Shown here piece by piece: positions 18,358 to 27,605 of a stretch of 64,000 nucleotides of DNA. The DNA is taken from the NCBI RefSeq assembly GCF_014844075.1, contig NZ_CP062165.1, positions 6,820,001 through 6,884,000 on the forward strand, in the 5' to 3' direction. Below the pieces are notes generated by a model. The model was not told the DNA's origin, did no database searches, and saw only the letters and a list, made by a program, of their open reading frames with translations. Position 1 is the first letter of the stretch. Each line of letters starts with the position of its first letter. The stretch is from Paenibacillus sp. JNUCC-31 (GTDB lineage Bacteria > Bacillota > Bacilli > Paenibacillales > Paenibacillaceae). The translations under genes and the position numbers were made by a program.

Positions 18358-19410
18358 ATGATTTTGCAGACACGATCGAAATCGGGGAAGAACATTAAAA
18401 AAGTGGGGAACTTCGGATTTTTTCAGGGAGTTGGACTGACGTTATTGCTTTCTGTTATCGCCAAATTACTAGGGTATCTCCCGTTTTTGAATATTATGGG
18501 TCAACTGGTTATAGCGATTATGCTCGGCCTCCTGTACCGGGGGACGCGCGGCGTTCCCCTGAAGTTTCAATCGGGGATATCCTTTTCTGGAAAAAGACTG
18601 CTCCGGTTCGGCATCATTTTGCTGGGGTTGAAGCTGAATCTCCTGGATATTGTCCATGCAGGATATAAAGTTGTGGCGCTAGCTGCTATCAATGTTGTTA
18701 TTACGATTATTGTTGTTTATGGATTATGCAAATGGTTCAAAATCGATAAGCGCCTCGGACTGCTGACCGCATGTGGAACGGCAATCTGTGGTGCAGCCGC
18801 TGTGGTCGCAATTGCTCCACAAATCAAGGCAAAAGACGAGGAAACCGCAGTTAGTGCTGCGACAGTAGCTATATTGGGTACAATGTTCACACTTGTCTAT
18901 ACATTCCTGTACCCGGTATTGGGCTTAAGCATGAAAGGATATGGCGTGTTTACAGGGGCCACGCTGCATGAAGTGGCGCATGTTATTGCTGCAGCTGCAC
19001 CCGGAGGTCAAGCAGCGATAGACATGGCTGTTCTTGTGAAGCTGACGAGAGTCGCAATGCTTGTTCCCGTTGCACTGTTTATCGGCTTGTGGAGCGGGCG
19101 TGAGTCACGTGATGGAGGGAAGTCATTTCATGGAATCCGGTGGCGTGAATTGCCAATACCCTGGTTCATATTTGGCTTTCTGGTCATGAGCGGAGTAAAT
19201 ACCTTGGGCATTATTCCGGAGAAAATGATCTCCGATCTTCTAATCCTTGCCTATATGCTGCTGGCAATGGCGATGGCCGGACTTGGACTCGGTGTGGATC
19301 TGGCAACCTTCAGCAGACTTGGCAAAAAACCTTTCTTGGCTGGGCTGATCGGCTCTATTGTATTGTCCCTGGTCGGCTTCGTGCTCGTTTGTGGTTTTGG
19401 CCTGAACTAG
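18358..19410 (+). CDS. YeiH family putative sulfate exporter
   Basis: Integral membrane protein of 350 residues with about ten helices, member of the conserved YeiH/UPF0324 family. Diagnostic segments are LLTACGTAICGAAAVVAIAP and TGATLHEVAHVIAAA, both well conserved here. Family members are annotated as sulfate exporters, and yeiH genes commonly lie divergent from a LysR regulator as here. GAGGAAG lies 11 nt before the ATG. Single gene, closed by a strong terminator. Confidence 0.88.
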   Translation: MILQTRSKSGKNIKKVGNFGFFQGVGLTLLLSVIAKLLGYLPFLNIMGQLVIAIMLGLLYRGTRGVPLKFQSGISFSGKRLLRFGIILLGLKLNLLDIVHAGYKVVALAAINVVITIIVVYGLCKWFKIDKRLGLLTACGTAICGAAAVVAIAPQIKAKDEETAVSAATVAILGTMFTLVYTFLYPVLGLSMKGYGVFTGATLHEVAHVIAAAAPGGQAAIDMAVLVKLTRVAMLVPVALFIGLWSGRESRDGGKSFHGIRWRELPIPWFIFGFLVMSGVNTLGIIPEKMISDLLILAYMLLAMAMAGLGLGVDLATFSRLGKKPFLAGLIGSIVLSLVGFVLVCGFGLN

Positions 19411-19477
19411 GCGTGTCTTCAAACTCAGCCAGGCCAGACGAATACTCTAATTTATCGTAACGAGTCGCTGAATTGCC

Positions 19478-19520
19478 AAAAAGCACGCATTGACCCTTAG
19501 TGAATCAATGCGTGCTTTTT
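19478..19520 (+). terminator. Terminator after YeiH gene
   Basis: A 16-bp perfect stem (AAAAAGCACGCATTGA) with an 11-nt loop, ending in TTTTT. Confidence 0.9.
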
Positions 19521-20107
19521 GTTGTTCGTTAGCTGCTGATCAACAGAGACAGAATGAACACGACAGGAAGAGTATAAAATCATCGTTTTTGAAAAATATA
19601 AATATTTTCCTCTTTTGGTTCAAAAGTCCGGAATACACACAGGAAAGTCTGGATAACGATGTACTTTCTGACCGCAGGCATTCAAGTTGCTCGTTAACAT
19701 CCAATAAGGAACATCAGAAGTCCGAATACCGTCTCTAGGGGTCCGATAAGGAGAATTGGAAGCGGTTTATACTAAATATATACCAGAAATTACAAATCAA
19801 AGCAGGGCGGCAGATCGTTCTCCAATAAACTCCCCAAGTTAAGTGGCGATCACGCATTACGGCTGCGTAAGCCGTGTTGTATCCTATGCTATTTTTGCAT
19901 AATTGCAGTCAATTACCCGATCTATCTCAGTCATAACGTCGTTAAGTGATTCTTCCGCTGTGACTAATGGACAGGTGTGTGTCTATTGGTTTATTCAGAA
20001 GTATTTTAATAAGGGGGTGATGATCGGCGCAGCGAAAGAATGAGGCAGATCAACCGTCCATTTTCATTGAATAACCATTTTGCTAATATCCTGAGGAGGA
20101 ATTGAAT
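19521..20107. other. Long leader/intergenic region upstream of GH87 gene
   Basis: No gene. It contains three related boxes, AAAAGTCCGGAATAC (19622-19636), AGAAGTCCGAATACC (19716-19730) and GGGGTCCGATAAGG (19738-19751), and a hairpin ACGGCT-GCGTA-AGCCGT near 19860 without a T-run. The boxes may be operators for the downstream gene; this is inference from repetition only. Confidence 0.4.
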
Positions 20108-23100
20108 TTGCGCAACAAGTACATGGTGTGGTCACTTGTATTAACAATGCTGATCTCGAACGTATTCCTGACTGTCGGATTTCCATCTCCTGTATCAGCA
20201 GCCGAAAGACCGGACTTGGCACAGGGCAAACAGGTTACCGCGAGCGGGTACAACCAAACATACAGTCCGACCAATGTGATTGACAGCAACCAAGCGACCT
20301 ATTGGGAAAGTACTAATAATGAGTTCCCCCAATGGATTCAAGTGGATCTTGGCACCAACACCAACATTGACCAAATCGTATTGAAGATTCCGACAGTGTG
20401 GGAAAAGAGAACCCAAACGATAACCGTGCAAGGCAGCACGAACGGTTCATCGTTCACAGATATCGTAGGTTCTGCGGATTATGTATTTAATCCTTCGGTT
20501 GGGGAGAACTCGGTGACCATCGATTTTCCTGCTGTCGAGACAAGGTACGTTCGCTTAAGCGTAACGGGCAATTCCGAGTGGCCGGCAGCTCAACTGTCGA
20601 CATTTGAAATTTACGGCCCAGGTAGTGAGGGACCAACGCTGCCTGACCCCGATCCTGTAGATCCCCCAACTCCTGCAGAGGGGAGCAACATCGCCATCGG
20701 TAAGTCGATTACTGCATCGTCCAGCACCTTAAACTTCGTAGCTGCGAACGCAAACGATAACAATATCAATTCGTACTGGGAAGGAGGCAGCAATCCAAGC
20801 TCACTAACGCTGGATCTCGGCTCGAATCATAAGATAACATCCATTGTACTGAAGCTGAACCCTGACTCCATTTGGAGCACTCGTACACAGACCATTCAAG
20901 TGCTTGGACATAATCAGGACACAACAACCTTTAGCAATCTGGTTTCCGCCCAATCGTATACATTCAACCCGGCTTCAGGTAACACAGTGACCATTCCCGT
21001 TACAGCAACGGTTAAACGTCTGCAACTGAACATTACCACGAACTCGGGCGCTCCTGCAGGGCAAATTGCTGAATTTCAGGTATTCGGCACACCTGCACCT
21101 AATCCTGATCTGACGATTACAGGTATGTCCTGGTCTCCATCGTCTCCAGTGGAGAACAATGCCGTCACCCTTAATGCCATCGTCAAAAATATTGGTTCTG
21201 CCGCTTCTCCAGCTTCTAGCGTCATCTTCTATCTAAACAATGAACTGGCGGGTTCCTCCCCAGTAGCTGCTTTGCAAGCAGGGGCTTCGACAACGGTCTC
21301 GCTTAATGCAGGTAATAAAGCAGCTGCATCATATACGCTCAGTGCCAAGGTAGATGAGAATAACCAGATCATCGAAGAGAATGAAGGAAACAACAGTTAC
21401 ACACACACCTCTTCTTTGGTGGTTGCACCAATTACAAGTTCTGATCTGGTAGGCACGGTCTCTTGGAGTCCTGGAACCCCTACAGCAAACAGTACAGTAA
21501 CATTTACGGTTAATTTGAAAAATCAAGGGAACATGGCCTCCGCAGGCGGTGTGCACGGAGTTACAGTGGTTCTCAAGAACGCTGCCGGAGCAACCATTCA
21601 GACGTATAGTGGTTCCTATAACGGTACATTGGCACCAGGAGCTTCGGTCAATGTCAGTGTCGGTACCTGGACTGCTTCAACCGGTAATTATAATGTGACA
21701 ACTACCGTTGCAGTGGATAATAATGAAGCCCCGGTAAAACAAACGAATAACGTCATTACAACAGGTCTAAACGTATATTCTGCCCGAGGGGCAAGCATGC
21801 CTTATACCCGGTATGATACGGATGATGCTACGCGCGGCGGCAGTGCCACACTGAAATCCGCACCGACCTTTGATCAGGCTCTGACGGCTTCGGAAGCCTC
21901 TGGCCAGCGCTATATCGCTCTTCCTTCCAACGGTTCCTATGCACAATGGACGGTTAGACAAGGGGAGGGAGGCGCAGGGGTAACCATGCGCTTCACGATG
22001 CCGGATTCCACAGATGGCATGGGTCTTAACGGCGCACTTGACGTCTATGTTAACGGGTCCAAAGCCAAAACGATTTCCTTGACCTCCTACTACAACTGGC
22101 AGTACTTCTCCAGTGATCATCCGGGGGATGCGCCAAGTGCGGGACGTCCGTTGTTCCGTTTTGATGAAGTGCACTGGAAACTGGATACACCTCTAAAAGC
22201 CGGGGACACCATTCGGATTCAGAAAAACAATGGAGATAACCTGGAATACGGTGTTGATTTCCTCGAAATCGAACCCGTTCAGGCTGTGATCCCGCGCCCG
22301 GCTAACGCCGTCTCTGTAACCGATTTCGGTGCGATTGCAAATGATGGAAAAGACGATCTTGCCGCATTTGAAGCAGCAGTCCAATCCGCGGTATCCACAG
22401 GCAAGACTCTATATATCCCTGAGGGCACGTTCCATCTGGGCAATATGTGGAAGATTGGAACACCAACGAATATGATTGATAACCTCACAATTGTGGGCGC
22501 AGGTATCTGGCATACGAACATTCAGTTTACCAACCCTAATGCAGCCTCTGGCGGGATTTCGTTCCGTGTGCAGGGCAAGCTGGATTTCAGCAATATTTAT
22601 ATGAATTCCATGCTTCGTTCACGCTATAACGAAAATGCAGTCTACAAAGGTTTTATGGACAATTTCGGCAAAAATTCAAAGGTTAGCAACGTATGGGTTG
22701 AGCACTTTGAATGTGGTTTCTGGGTAGGGGATTACGCCCACACACCTGCAATCATTGCCGATGGTCTTGTGATCGAGAACAGTCGTATTCGGAACAATCT
22801 TGCTGACGGTGTCAACTTTGCCCAAGGCACGAGCAATTCGACTGTACGCAACAGCAGTGTCCGCAACAATGGTGATGATGGTCTGGCCGTATGGACCAGC
22901 AATGTGAATGGTGCACCTGCTGGGGTGAACAACACATTCTCGTTCAACACGATTGAGAATAACTGGCGTGCAGCAGGCATTGCATTCTTTGGGGGTAGCG
23001 GACATAAGGCAACCAACAACTTGATTGTTGACACGGTTGGCGGTTCGGCCATTCGAATGAATACCGTTTTCCCTGGATACCATTTCCAAAATAACACAGG

Positions 23101-23488
23101 TATTCTGTTCTCTGATACAACAATCATTAACAGCGGCACAAGCAAAGATCTGTACAACGGTGAACGTGGAGCCATTGATCTTGAAGCTTCCAACGATTCC
23201 ATCAAGAACGTCACGTTTACCAATATTGACATCCTCAATACGCAGCGCAGCGCCGTTCAATTCGGATACGGCGGCGGTTTCCAGAACATTGTGTTTAACA
23301 ACATCAATATTAATGGTACGGGTCTGGACGGAATTGAGACATCAAGGTTCACAACACCGCATAAAGGTGCAGCAATTTACACCTATACCGGCAATGGTTC
23401 GGCAACGTTTAACAATCTGACAACCAGCAACATTGCCAACCCTAATGTGAATCAGATTCAAAATGGGTTTAATTTGATCATTCAATAA
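20108..23488 (+). CDS. Secreted multidomain GH87 alpha-1,3-glucanase (mycodextranase family)
   Basis: Secreted 1126-residue enzyme. The signal peptide ends near residue 33 (SAAERP). Two discoidin/F5-8C-type domains (about 35-170 and 190-330), two CARDB-type domains (about 332-440 and 444-550), a carbohydrate-binding-like beta-sandwich (about 558-725) and a right-handed beta-helix (about 730-1126, starting SVTDFGAIANDG) follow in order. In the helix D900, D923 and D924 occur as ADGVN and NGDDG, with the same 23/24 spacing as the three catalytic aspartates of GH87 alpha-1,3-glucanase. Targets would be fungal cell wall or bacterial alpha-1,3-glucan. TTG at 20108 is preferred, 7 nt after AGGAGGA. 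Confidence 0.82.
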   Translation: MRNKYMVWSLVLTMLISNVFLTVGFPSPVSAAERPDLAQGKQVTASGYNQTYSPTNVIDSNQATYWESTNNEFPQWIQVDLGTNTNIDQIVLKIPTVWEKRTQTITVQGSTNGSSFTDIVGSADYVFNPSVGENSVTIDFPAVETRYVRLSVTGNSEWPAAQLSTFEIYGPGSEGPTLPDPDPVDPPTPAEGSNIAIGKSITASSSTLNFVAANANDNNINSYWEGGSNPSSLTLDLGSNHKITSIVLKLNPDSIWSTRTQTIQVLGHNQDTTTFSNLVSAQSYTFNPASGNTVTIPVTATVKRLQLNITTNSGAPAGQIAEFQVFGTPAPNPDLTITGMSWSPSSPVENNAVTLNAIVKNIGSAASPASSVIFYLNNELAGSSPVAALQAGASTTVSLNAGNKAAASYTLSAKVDENNQIIEENEGNNSYTHTSSLVVAPITSSDLVGTVSWSPGTPTANSTVTFTVNLKNQGNMASAGGVHGVTVVLKNAAGATIQTYSGSYNGTLAPGASVNVSVGTWTASTGNYNVTTTVAVDNNEAPVKQTNNVITTGLNVYSARGASMPYTRYDTDDATRGGSATLKSAPTFDQALTASEASGQRYIALPSNGSYAQWTVRQGEGGAGVTMRFTMPDSTDGMGLNGALDVYVNGSKAKTISLTSYYNWQYFSSDHPGDAPSAGRPLFRFDEVHWKLDTPLKAGDTIRIQKNNGDNLEYGVDFLEIEPVQAVIPRPANAVSVTDFGAIANDGKDDLAAFEAAVQSAVSTGKTLYIPEGTFHLGNMWKIGTPTNMIDNLTIVGAGIWHTNIQFTNPNAASGGISFRVQGKLDFSNIYMNSMLRSRYNENAVYKGFMDNFGKNSKVSNVWVEHFECGFWVGDYAHTPAIIADGLVIENSRIRNNLADGVNFAQGTSNSTVRNSSVRNNGDDGLAVWTSNVNGAPAGVNNTFSFNTIENNWRAAGIAFFGGSGHKATNNLIVDTVGGSAIRMNTVFPGYHFQNNTGILFSDTTIINSGTSKDLYNGERGAIDLEASNDSIKNVTFTNIDILNTQRSAVQFGYGGGFQNIVFNNININGTGLDGIETSRFTTPHKGAAIYTYTGNGSATFNNLTTSNIANPNVNQIQNGFNLIIQ

Positions 23489-23501
23489 ATTTTTCTAAAC
23501 A

Positions 23502-23533
23502 AAAGCAGGGAGCTCGAAGGAGTTCCCTGCTTT
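23502..23533 (+). terminator. Terminator after GH87 gene
   Basis: A 14-bp stem with one wobble pair (AAAGCAGGGAGCTC against GAGTTCCCTGCTTT) and a 4-nt loop; the T content after it is short. Confidence 0.7.
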
Positions 23534-23615
23534 ATAAGGTTAGGTAGAGGTGTAAAAGGGTGAACATTGATTCGGATCTGAAATACGGCAAGACAGTGAT
23601 TTCCAAAGGAAGATT

Positions 23616-25511
23616 TTAAGATGTCCCATATTTTTTTCTATAGTGACTTAGCGTAAGTAGAGGCCAAATATATGTATAGCTGTGATAATGGGAATAGAAG
23701 TTGCCGGGCAGACCGGCACCAGTTGGATAAGAGGTTCTCCAATCGTTTTCGCCTATGGATGCAATAAGCCTTAAGATGCCTTGATTCATCTCAGGTGTTG
23801 GTTTGGGTTGAACAGCGATAAGGGCGTCAAGCGCCCAAGCAGTTTGGGAGGGAGTGCTTTCCCCTAATGGTACATAGCGTAGAAGTCGGTCACTATGGCA
23901 GGATTCTCCCCATCCACCGTCGGAATTCTGAATGCTTAAGAGCCATTGGGATCCTTTTTGCACTGTATCATGGCTTTCAGGCAGCCCTACAGCTCTCAAA
24001 CCTGTTAATGCAGCCCAGGTACCGTAGATATAACATACACCCCATCTCCCGTACCATGAACCGTCCTTCTCCTGATTACGAACAATCCATTTTACTGCCC
24101 GTTGGATGAATTCGTGCTTGGAATCCAGCCCGGCAAAATTTCCGAGATACTCCAAGGTACGTCCCGTTAGATCGGGCTCCGAGGGGTCTGTAGCCGCCGA
24201 TTTGGCACCGTCGATGGCGAGCCAGGTGAGCACTTCCTTGTTCGTATTTTTTTCGAATGCCGGCCAGCCGCCGTCTTTATTTTGCATGGACAGAACCCAA
24301 TTCAGTCCGCGATTCCAGGATTTCTGAAATGTTGGAATAGTCGTGGACAAGCTTCGGATTGCCCGTAAAGCTGCTGTTGTATCATCCACATCTGGATTGA
24401 GCGTATTCGACTCCGAAAATCCCCATCCTCCAGGGACTGTATTCGAATTATGAATGCTCCAGTCGGCTGTTTTATCTTGTTGATGGGAGATCAAATAGGA
24501 GGCCGCGCGTTGAATAGCCTTATGGTCATCGGTAATGGAAGCCTCCTGCAATGCGTAGGTGATTAGGGCCGTATCCCACACGGTAGATGGAGAGTTTTGA
24601 ATCGTCGTTTTACCTTCAGAAGAACGGCACTGCATGGCAGCGAGTCCGGTTACGGCTTTTGTAATCAGGGGATGCTGCTTATCGTATTTTAGGGCCAATA
24701 AGGCAAAAACCATCAGAATCGTACTACTGGCATAACTGTATAAAGTGCCATCAGACTCAATCCGCTCTATCATGAACTGTTCCGCCTTGGTTCTTGCAGT
24801 GTCGTGAATGTGGCGAGGGTTGCCTAGGAGTCTGCTTCTCCCGGTTTGAATACCCTCCTGCATTTCCTGATATTCTCGGGAAGTTGACTCATCTGCAACC
24901 ATTCGCAAGTCGGTCAGATCAGACAGATCGGGAGCATTTGGTATGGTGAGGGAGAAGCGCAGGTCTGCCATAATGAGCATGGGGGTAAGGTGAACTCGGG
25001 AATAACCGGAAAATTCAAAATAGTTGATGGGAAAATAGGTAGGAAACATCAGTATCTCCAGCGGGATCATCGAGATGGATAAGGGCCATTTCATTTGTCC
25101 GGTAGCGGCAAGTATGGCTCTGGTCAAAATGCTGGTAACTTTTCCGATCCCTCCTTTGGACTGAATATAACGTTTGGCCCTTTGGATTGGCTCGTCCGTA
25201 CGCTGGCTGTACCCGGAGTATAGCAGGGCGTAGTAGGCTTCAACCGATGCAGATAAATTTCCTTCCTCTTCATCGGGGTATAGTTTCCAGCATCCATTCG
25301 GTTGCTGTTCGTTAAGGATACGATCATGCAACTGCCGGATCAGCACTTCATTCGGAACATCCAATATCCGAAAGAGAATGATGACATAAGCATCAATTAC
25401 CGTACCGTTCTCAAAACAAAAATGCCACGAACCGTCTCGTTGTTGCTGGTGAAGCAAGGAAGTCGTCATCCGACTCATTTCCTCATCAATTGCGCCCAGT
25501 ACATGGCCCAT
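23616..25511 (-). CDS. sqhC: Squalene-hopene/sporulenol-type terpene cyclase
   Basis: Cyclase of 631 residues, almost exactly the length of Bacillus subtilis SqhC (sporulenol synthase). The protonating DXDD motif is D374-D377 in NPDVDDTTAALRA, and QW repeats are visible (QNKDGGWPAFEKN, GSWYGRWGVCYIYGTW, QNSDGGWGE). The start at 25511 is chosen because GGAGG precedes it; longer readings lack a site. The enzyme would cyclise squalene or a C35 regular polyprene into a polycyclic membrane lipid, possibly of the spore. No squalene or curcumene synthase gene is nearby. It stands alone between two secreted glycosidases. Confidence 0.88.
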   Translation of the reverse strand: MGHVLGAIDEEMSRMTTSLLHQQQRDGSWHFCFENGTVIDAYVIILFRILDVPNEVLIRQLHDRILNEQQPNGCWKLYPDEEEGNLSASVEAYYALLYSGYSQRTDEPIQRAKRYIQSKGGIGKVTSILTRAILAATGQMKWPLSISMIPLEILMFPTYFPINYFEFSGYSRVHLTPMLIMADLRFSLTIPNAPDLSDLTDLRMVADESTSREYQEMQEGIQTGRSRLLGNPRHIHDTARTKAEQFMIERIESDGTLYSYASSTILMVFALLALKYDKQHPLITKAVTGLAAMQCRSSEGKTTIQNSPSTVWDTALITYALQEASITDDHKAIQRAASYLISHQQDKTADWSIHNSNTVPGGWGFSESNTLNPDVDDTTAALRAIRSLSTTIPTFQKSWNRGLNWVLSMQNKDGGWPAFEKNTNKEVLTWLAIDGAKSAATDPSEPDLTGRTLEYLGNFAGLDSKHEFIQRAVKWIVRNQEKDGSWYGRWGVCYIYGTWAALTGLRAVGLPESHDTVQKGSQWLLSIQNSDGGWGESCHSDRLLRYVPLGESTPSQTAWALDALIAVQPKPTPEMNQGILRLIASIGENDWRTSYPTGAGLPGNFYSHYHSYTYIWPLLTLSHYRKKYGTS

Positions 25512-25684
25512 TCCACGGATACCTCCAGAGTACGTCATTTTTGTATTATATGATGGTAAACAAGGGGAAATGAGGAACAAAAGGAGTATAGAAATCCGGG
25601 CCTGTAGAGGGATTCTCTACAATTTTAAATAAAAAGTTGAATTTAACGGTTGAAATTTTTTCCAATAAAGTGTATAAATATCTC

Positions 25685-25698
25685 TGTTAGCGCTTACA
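25685..25698. promoter_or_regulatory. cre-like site upstream of GH30 gene
   Basis: TGTTAGCGCTTACA is a near-perfect palindrome matching the CcpA cre consensus with one deviation, 170-183 bp before the start codon. Confidence 0.6.
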
Positions 25699-25755
25699 AA
25701 TTTTGATCTATATCTTTCTCCGATATCCTTCAAAAAGGAGGTGTACGTACTTCGC

Positions 25756-25785
25756 ATGCAAGAACTTAAAAAACAGGATTTTTGA
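25756..25785 (+). CDS. Possible nine-codon leader peptide upstream of GH30 gene
   Basis: ATG CAA .. encodes MQELKKQDF and stops with TGA. A consensus AAGGAGGTG lies at 25735-25743, 12 nt upstream, which is longer than ideal. It ends just before the palindromic cre site. It may be a translated leader or a chance ORF with a real SD. Confidence 0.25.
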   Translation: MQELKKQDF

Positions 25786-25790
25786 TTTTG

Positions 25791-25812
25791 AAAATGAAAT
25801 CGATTTCATTTT
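25791..25812. promoter_or_regulatory. Perfect 22-bp palindrome containing a consensus cre/LacI-type operator
   Basis: The 22-bp palindrome is centred on CG; its core TGAAATCGATTTCA (25795-25808) fits the cre consensus TGWAANCGNTNWCA at every position and also the general LacI-family operator form. It lies about 55 bp before the GH30 start, where bound repressor would act as a roadblock. Confidence 0.7.
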
Positions 25813-25867
25813 GTAGAATTTGATATTTGGCTGTTCAAATTAAAATCATTCAAAGGGAGATATGTTG

Positions 25868-27379
25868 ATGAAGATATGGAAAAAGAGTGCGTTAGTGTTG
25901 CTGTCCACTTTTCTGGTAACGGTGGGTTCATATAGTTCATATGTGCCTAAGACTGCGCATGCAGCGGGTGAACAGGTGGAAGTATGGATTTCAACTTCAG
26001 ACCCCAATTCCGAACCGGCAGTGGGGCTTAGAACAGATGCGAGACTCACCAAGATTGCATCAAAAAACTTCAGCAGCAACTCAGGCAATGCCGATGTTAC
26101 CATTACGGTAAATGAGAACAAAACGTATCAGCAAATGGATGGTTTTGGAGTGTCGTTAACGGATGCTTCCGCATGGCTCATGAACTACAAGCTGGATAAC
26201 AATATGCGCGCGGAAGTGATGGAGAGGCTGTTTGGCAACACAGGCATTGGGCTTAGCTTATTGAGACAGCCGATCGGAAGTTCTGATTTTGCCTGGGCCG
26301 CCTATACCTATGCCGATACAGCAAATGATACTTCACTCAGCCAATTCACGATCGACCGGGACAAGGCTTACATATTGCCCATGGTCAAAGCGGCAATCGC
26401 TAAGAATCCCAATATCAAAGTCATGGGTTCCCCATGGAGTGCGCCTGCCTGGATGAAATATTCCAACCATCTGAACGGCGGCAAACTGAAAGCAGAACAC
26501 TACGGAACATATGCAAATTATTTCAAAAAATACATTGAAGCCTACCAGGCTGAAGGTGTACCCATCTATGCTGTTACGTTGCAAAACGAGCCCATGTACG
26601 AGCCATCCCATTATCCTTCCATGGGGATGAATGTACAGGATCAGACGGGCTTTATCGGCGATTATCTTGGACCAACACTTCGCAATGCCGGAATCAACAC
26701 CAAGATTATTGCATTCGACCATAACTTTCTGGACTGGAATTTCCCGAACCAGGTCATTACGAATCTGAAGAATGCAGGCAAGGGCAGCTACGTATCTGGC
26801 AGCGCATTCCACCATTATGACAGTGGGGACGGATCGACCATGACCTCCATGCATAACAGTCACCCGGACAAGGAAATTTGGTTCACGGAGGGTGGTTTCG
26901 GCAACTGGAATGATCCGCAGAATGGTACGTCATCAGGTTTCGATAATATGATGAACGAGTTCATTAATATTACGAGAAACTGGTCCAAATCGATCATTCT
27001 CTGGAATACTGCCCTGGATCAAAAAGACGGTCCAGCATTGCTTTCACCGAACAACACGAACAAAGGCATGATTACAATCCGTAACTCGGACAACCGTAAT
27101 GATGCTCCTGAGAATAATGTGACATATCACAAACAATATTATTTGCTGGGTCACTTTAGTAAATTTGTAGTACCCAATGCATACCGCATTGACAGCAACA
27201 CCGGATCTGAAGTCAAAAATGTGGCTTTCCGAAATCCGGACGGTTCCAAAGTGGTAGTTGCCTACAACTCTTCCAGTTCATCGAAAAATGTGAAAATCCA
27301 ATGGGGCAGCCAAAGCTTCGTTGTCACTATTCCAGGCAAGTCCGCCATGACGTATAAATGGTATGGAAATGTTTCTTAA
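25868..27379 (+). CDS. Secreted GH30 glycosidase (glucosylceramidase/beta-1,6-glucanase type)
   Basis: Secreted enzyme of 503 residues with a signal peptide ending near AHAAGEQ. The GH30 (beta/alpha)8 barrel shows MDGFGVSLTDASAWLM, the acid/base E241 in TLQNEPMYE and nucleophile E341 in WFTEGGFG, with the C-terminal beta-sandwich complete. The motif set fits subfamilies acting on beta-1,6-glucan or glucosylceramide better than glucuronoxylanases, but substrate is inference. ATG 25868 is preferred over 25862 for its spacing to AGGGAGA. Two upstream cre sites suggest catabolite repression. Confidence 0.88.
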   Translation: MKIWKKSALVLLSTFLVTVGSYSSYVPKTAHAAGEQVEVWISTSDPNSEPAVGLRTDARLTKIASKNFSSNSGNADVTITVNENKTYQQMDGFGVSLTDASAWLMNYKLDNNMRAEVMERLFGNTGIGLSLLRQPIGSSDFAWAAYTYADTANDTSLSQFTIDRDKAYILPMVKAAIAKNPNIKVMGSPWSAPAWMKYSNHLNGGKLKAEHYGTYANYFKKYIEAYQAEGVPIYAVTLQNEPMYEPSHYPSMGMNVQDQTGFIGDYLGPTLRNAGINTKIIAFDHNFLDWNFPNQVITNLKNAGKGSYVSGSAFHHYDSGDGSTMTSMHNSHPDKEIWFTEGGFGNWNDPQNGTSSGFDNMMNEFINITRNWSKSIILWNTALDQKDGPALLSPNNTNKGMITIRNSDNRNDAPENNVTYHKQYYLLGHFSKFVVPNAYRIDSNTGSEVKNVAFRNPDGSKVVVAYNSSSSSKNVKIQWGSQSFVVTIPGKSAMTYKWYGNVS

Positions 27380-27417
27380 GGGGTAGCAGGAATTCAGATT
27401 CCGCATCCAGCAAGCTA

Positions 27418-27446
27418 GGGGCCGCGAGCAGTTGCGGCTCTTTAAA
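27418..27446 (+). terminator. Probable terminator after GH30 gene
   Basis: GGGCCGC and GCGGCTC form a stem around an 8-nt loop, followed by TTTAAATTT, a weak T-tract. Confidence 0.5.
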
Positions 27447-27605
27447 TTTGTTATTTTAATTATCATCCATTTTATACATTTGTTGTGATTTTTACGCATT
27501 CAAGGATTTTACAATTTTAATATTATGATTTTTTGGTTTAACTGTCCTCTTACATTGGGTTGATATACTAGCCTGTGCTTTTATATGGGAGAGGGGTTAG
27601 ACAAC

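Noticed and set aside
19490..19738. 82-residue ORF after the YeiH terminator
   Set aside because: Starts within a terminator hairpin, no RBS, low-complexity composition.
19859..19880. Hairpin ACGGCT-GCGTA-AGCCGT as terminator or riboswitch
   Set aside because: Short, no T-run and no conserved riboswitch motif around it.
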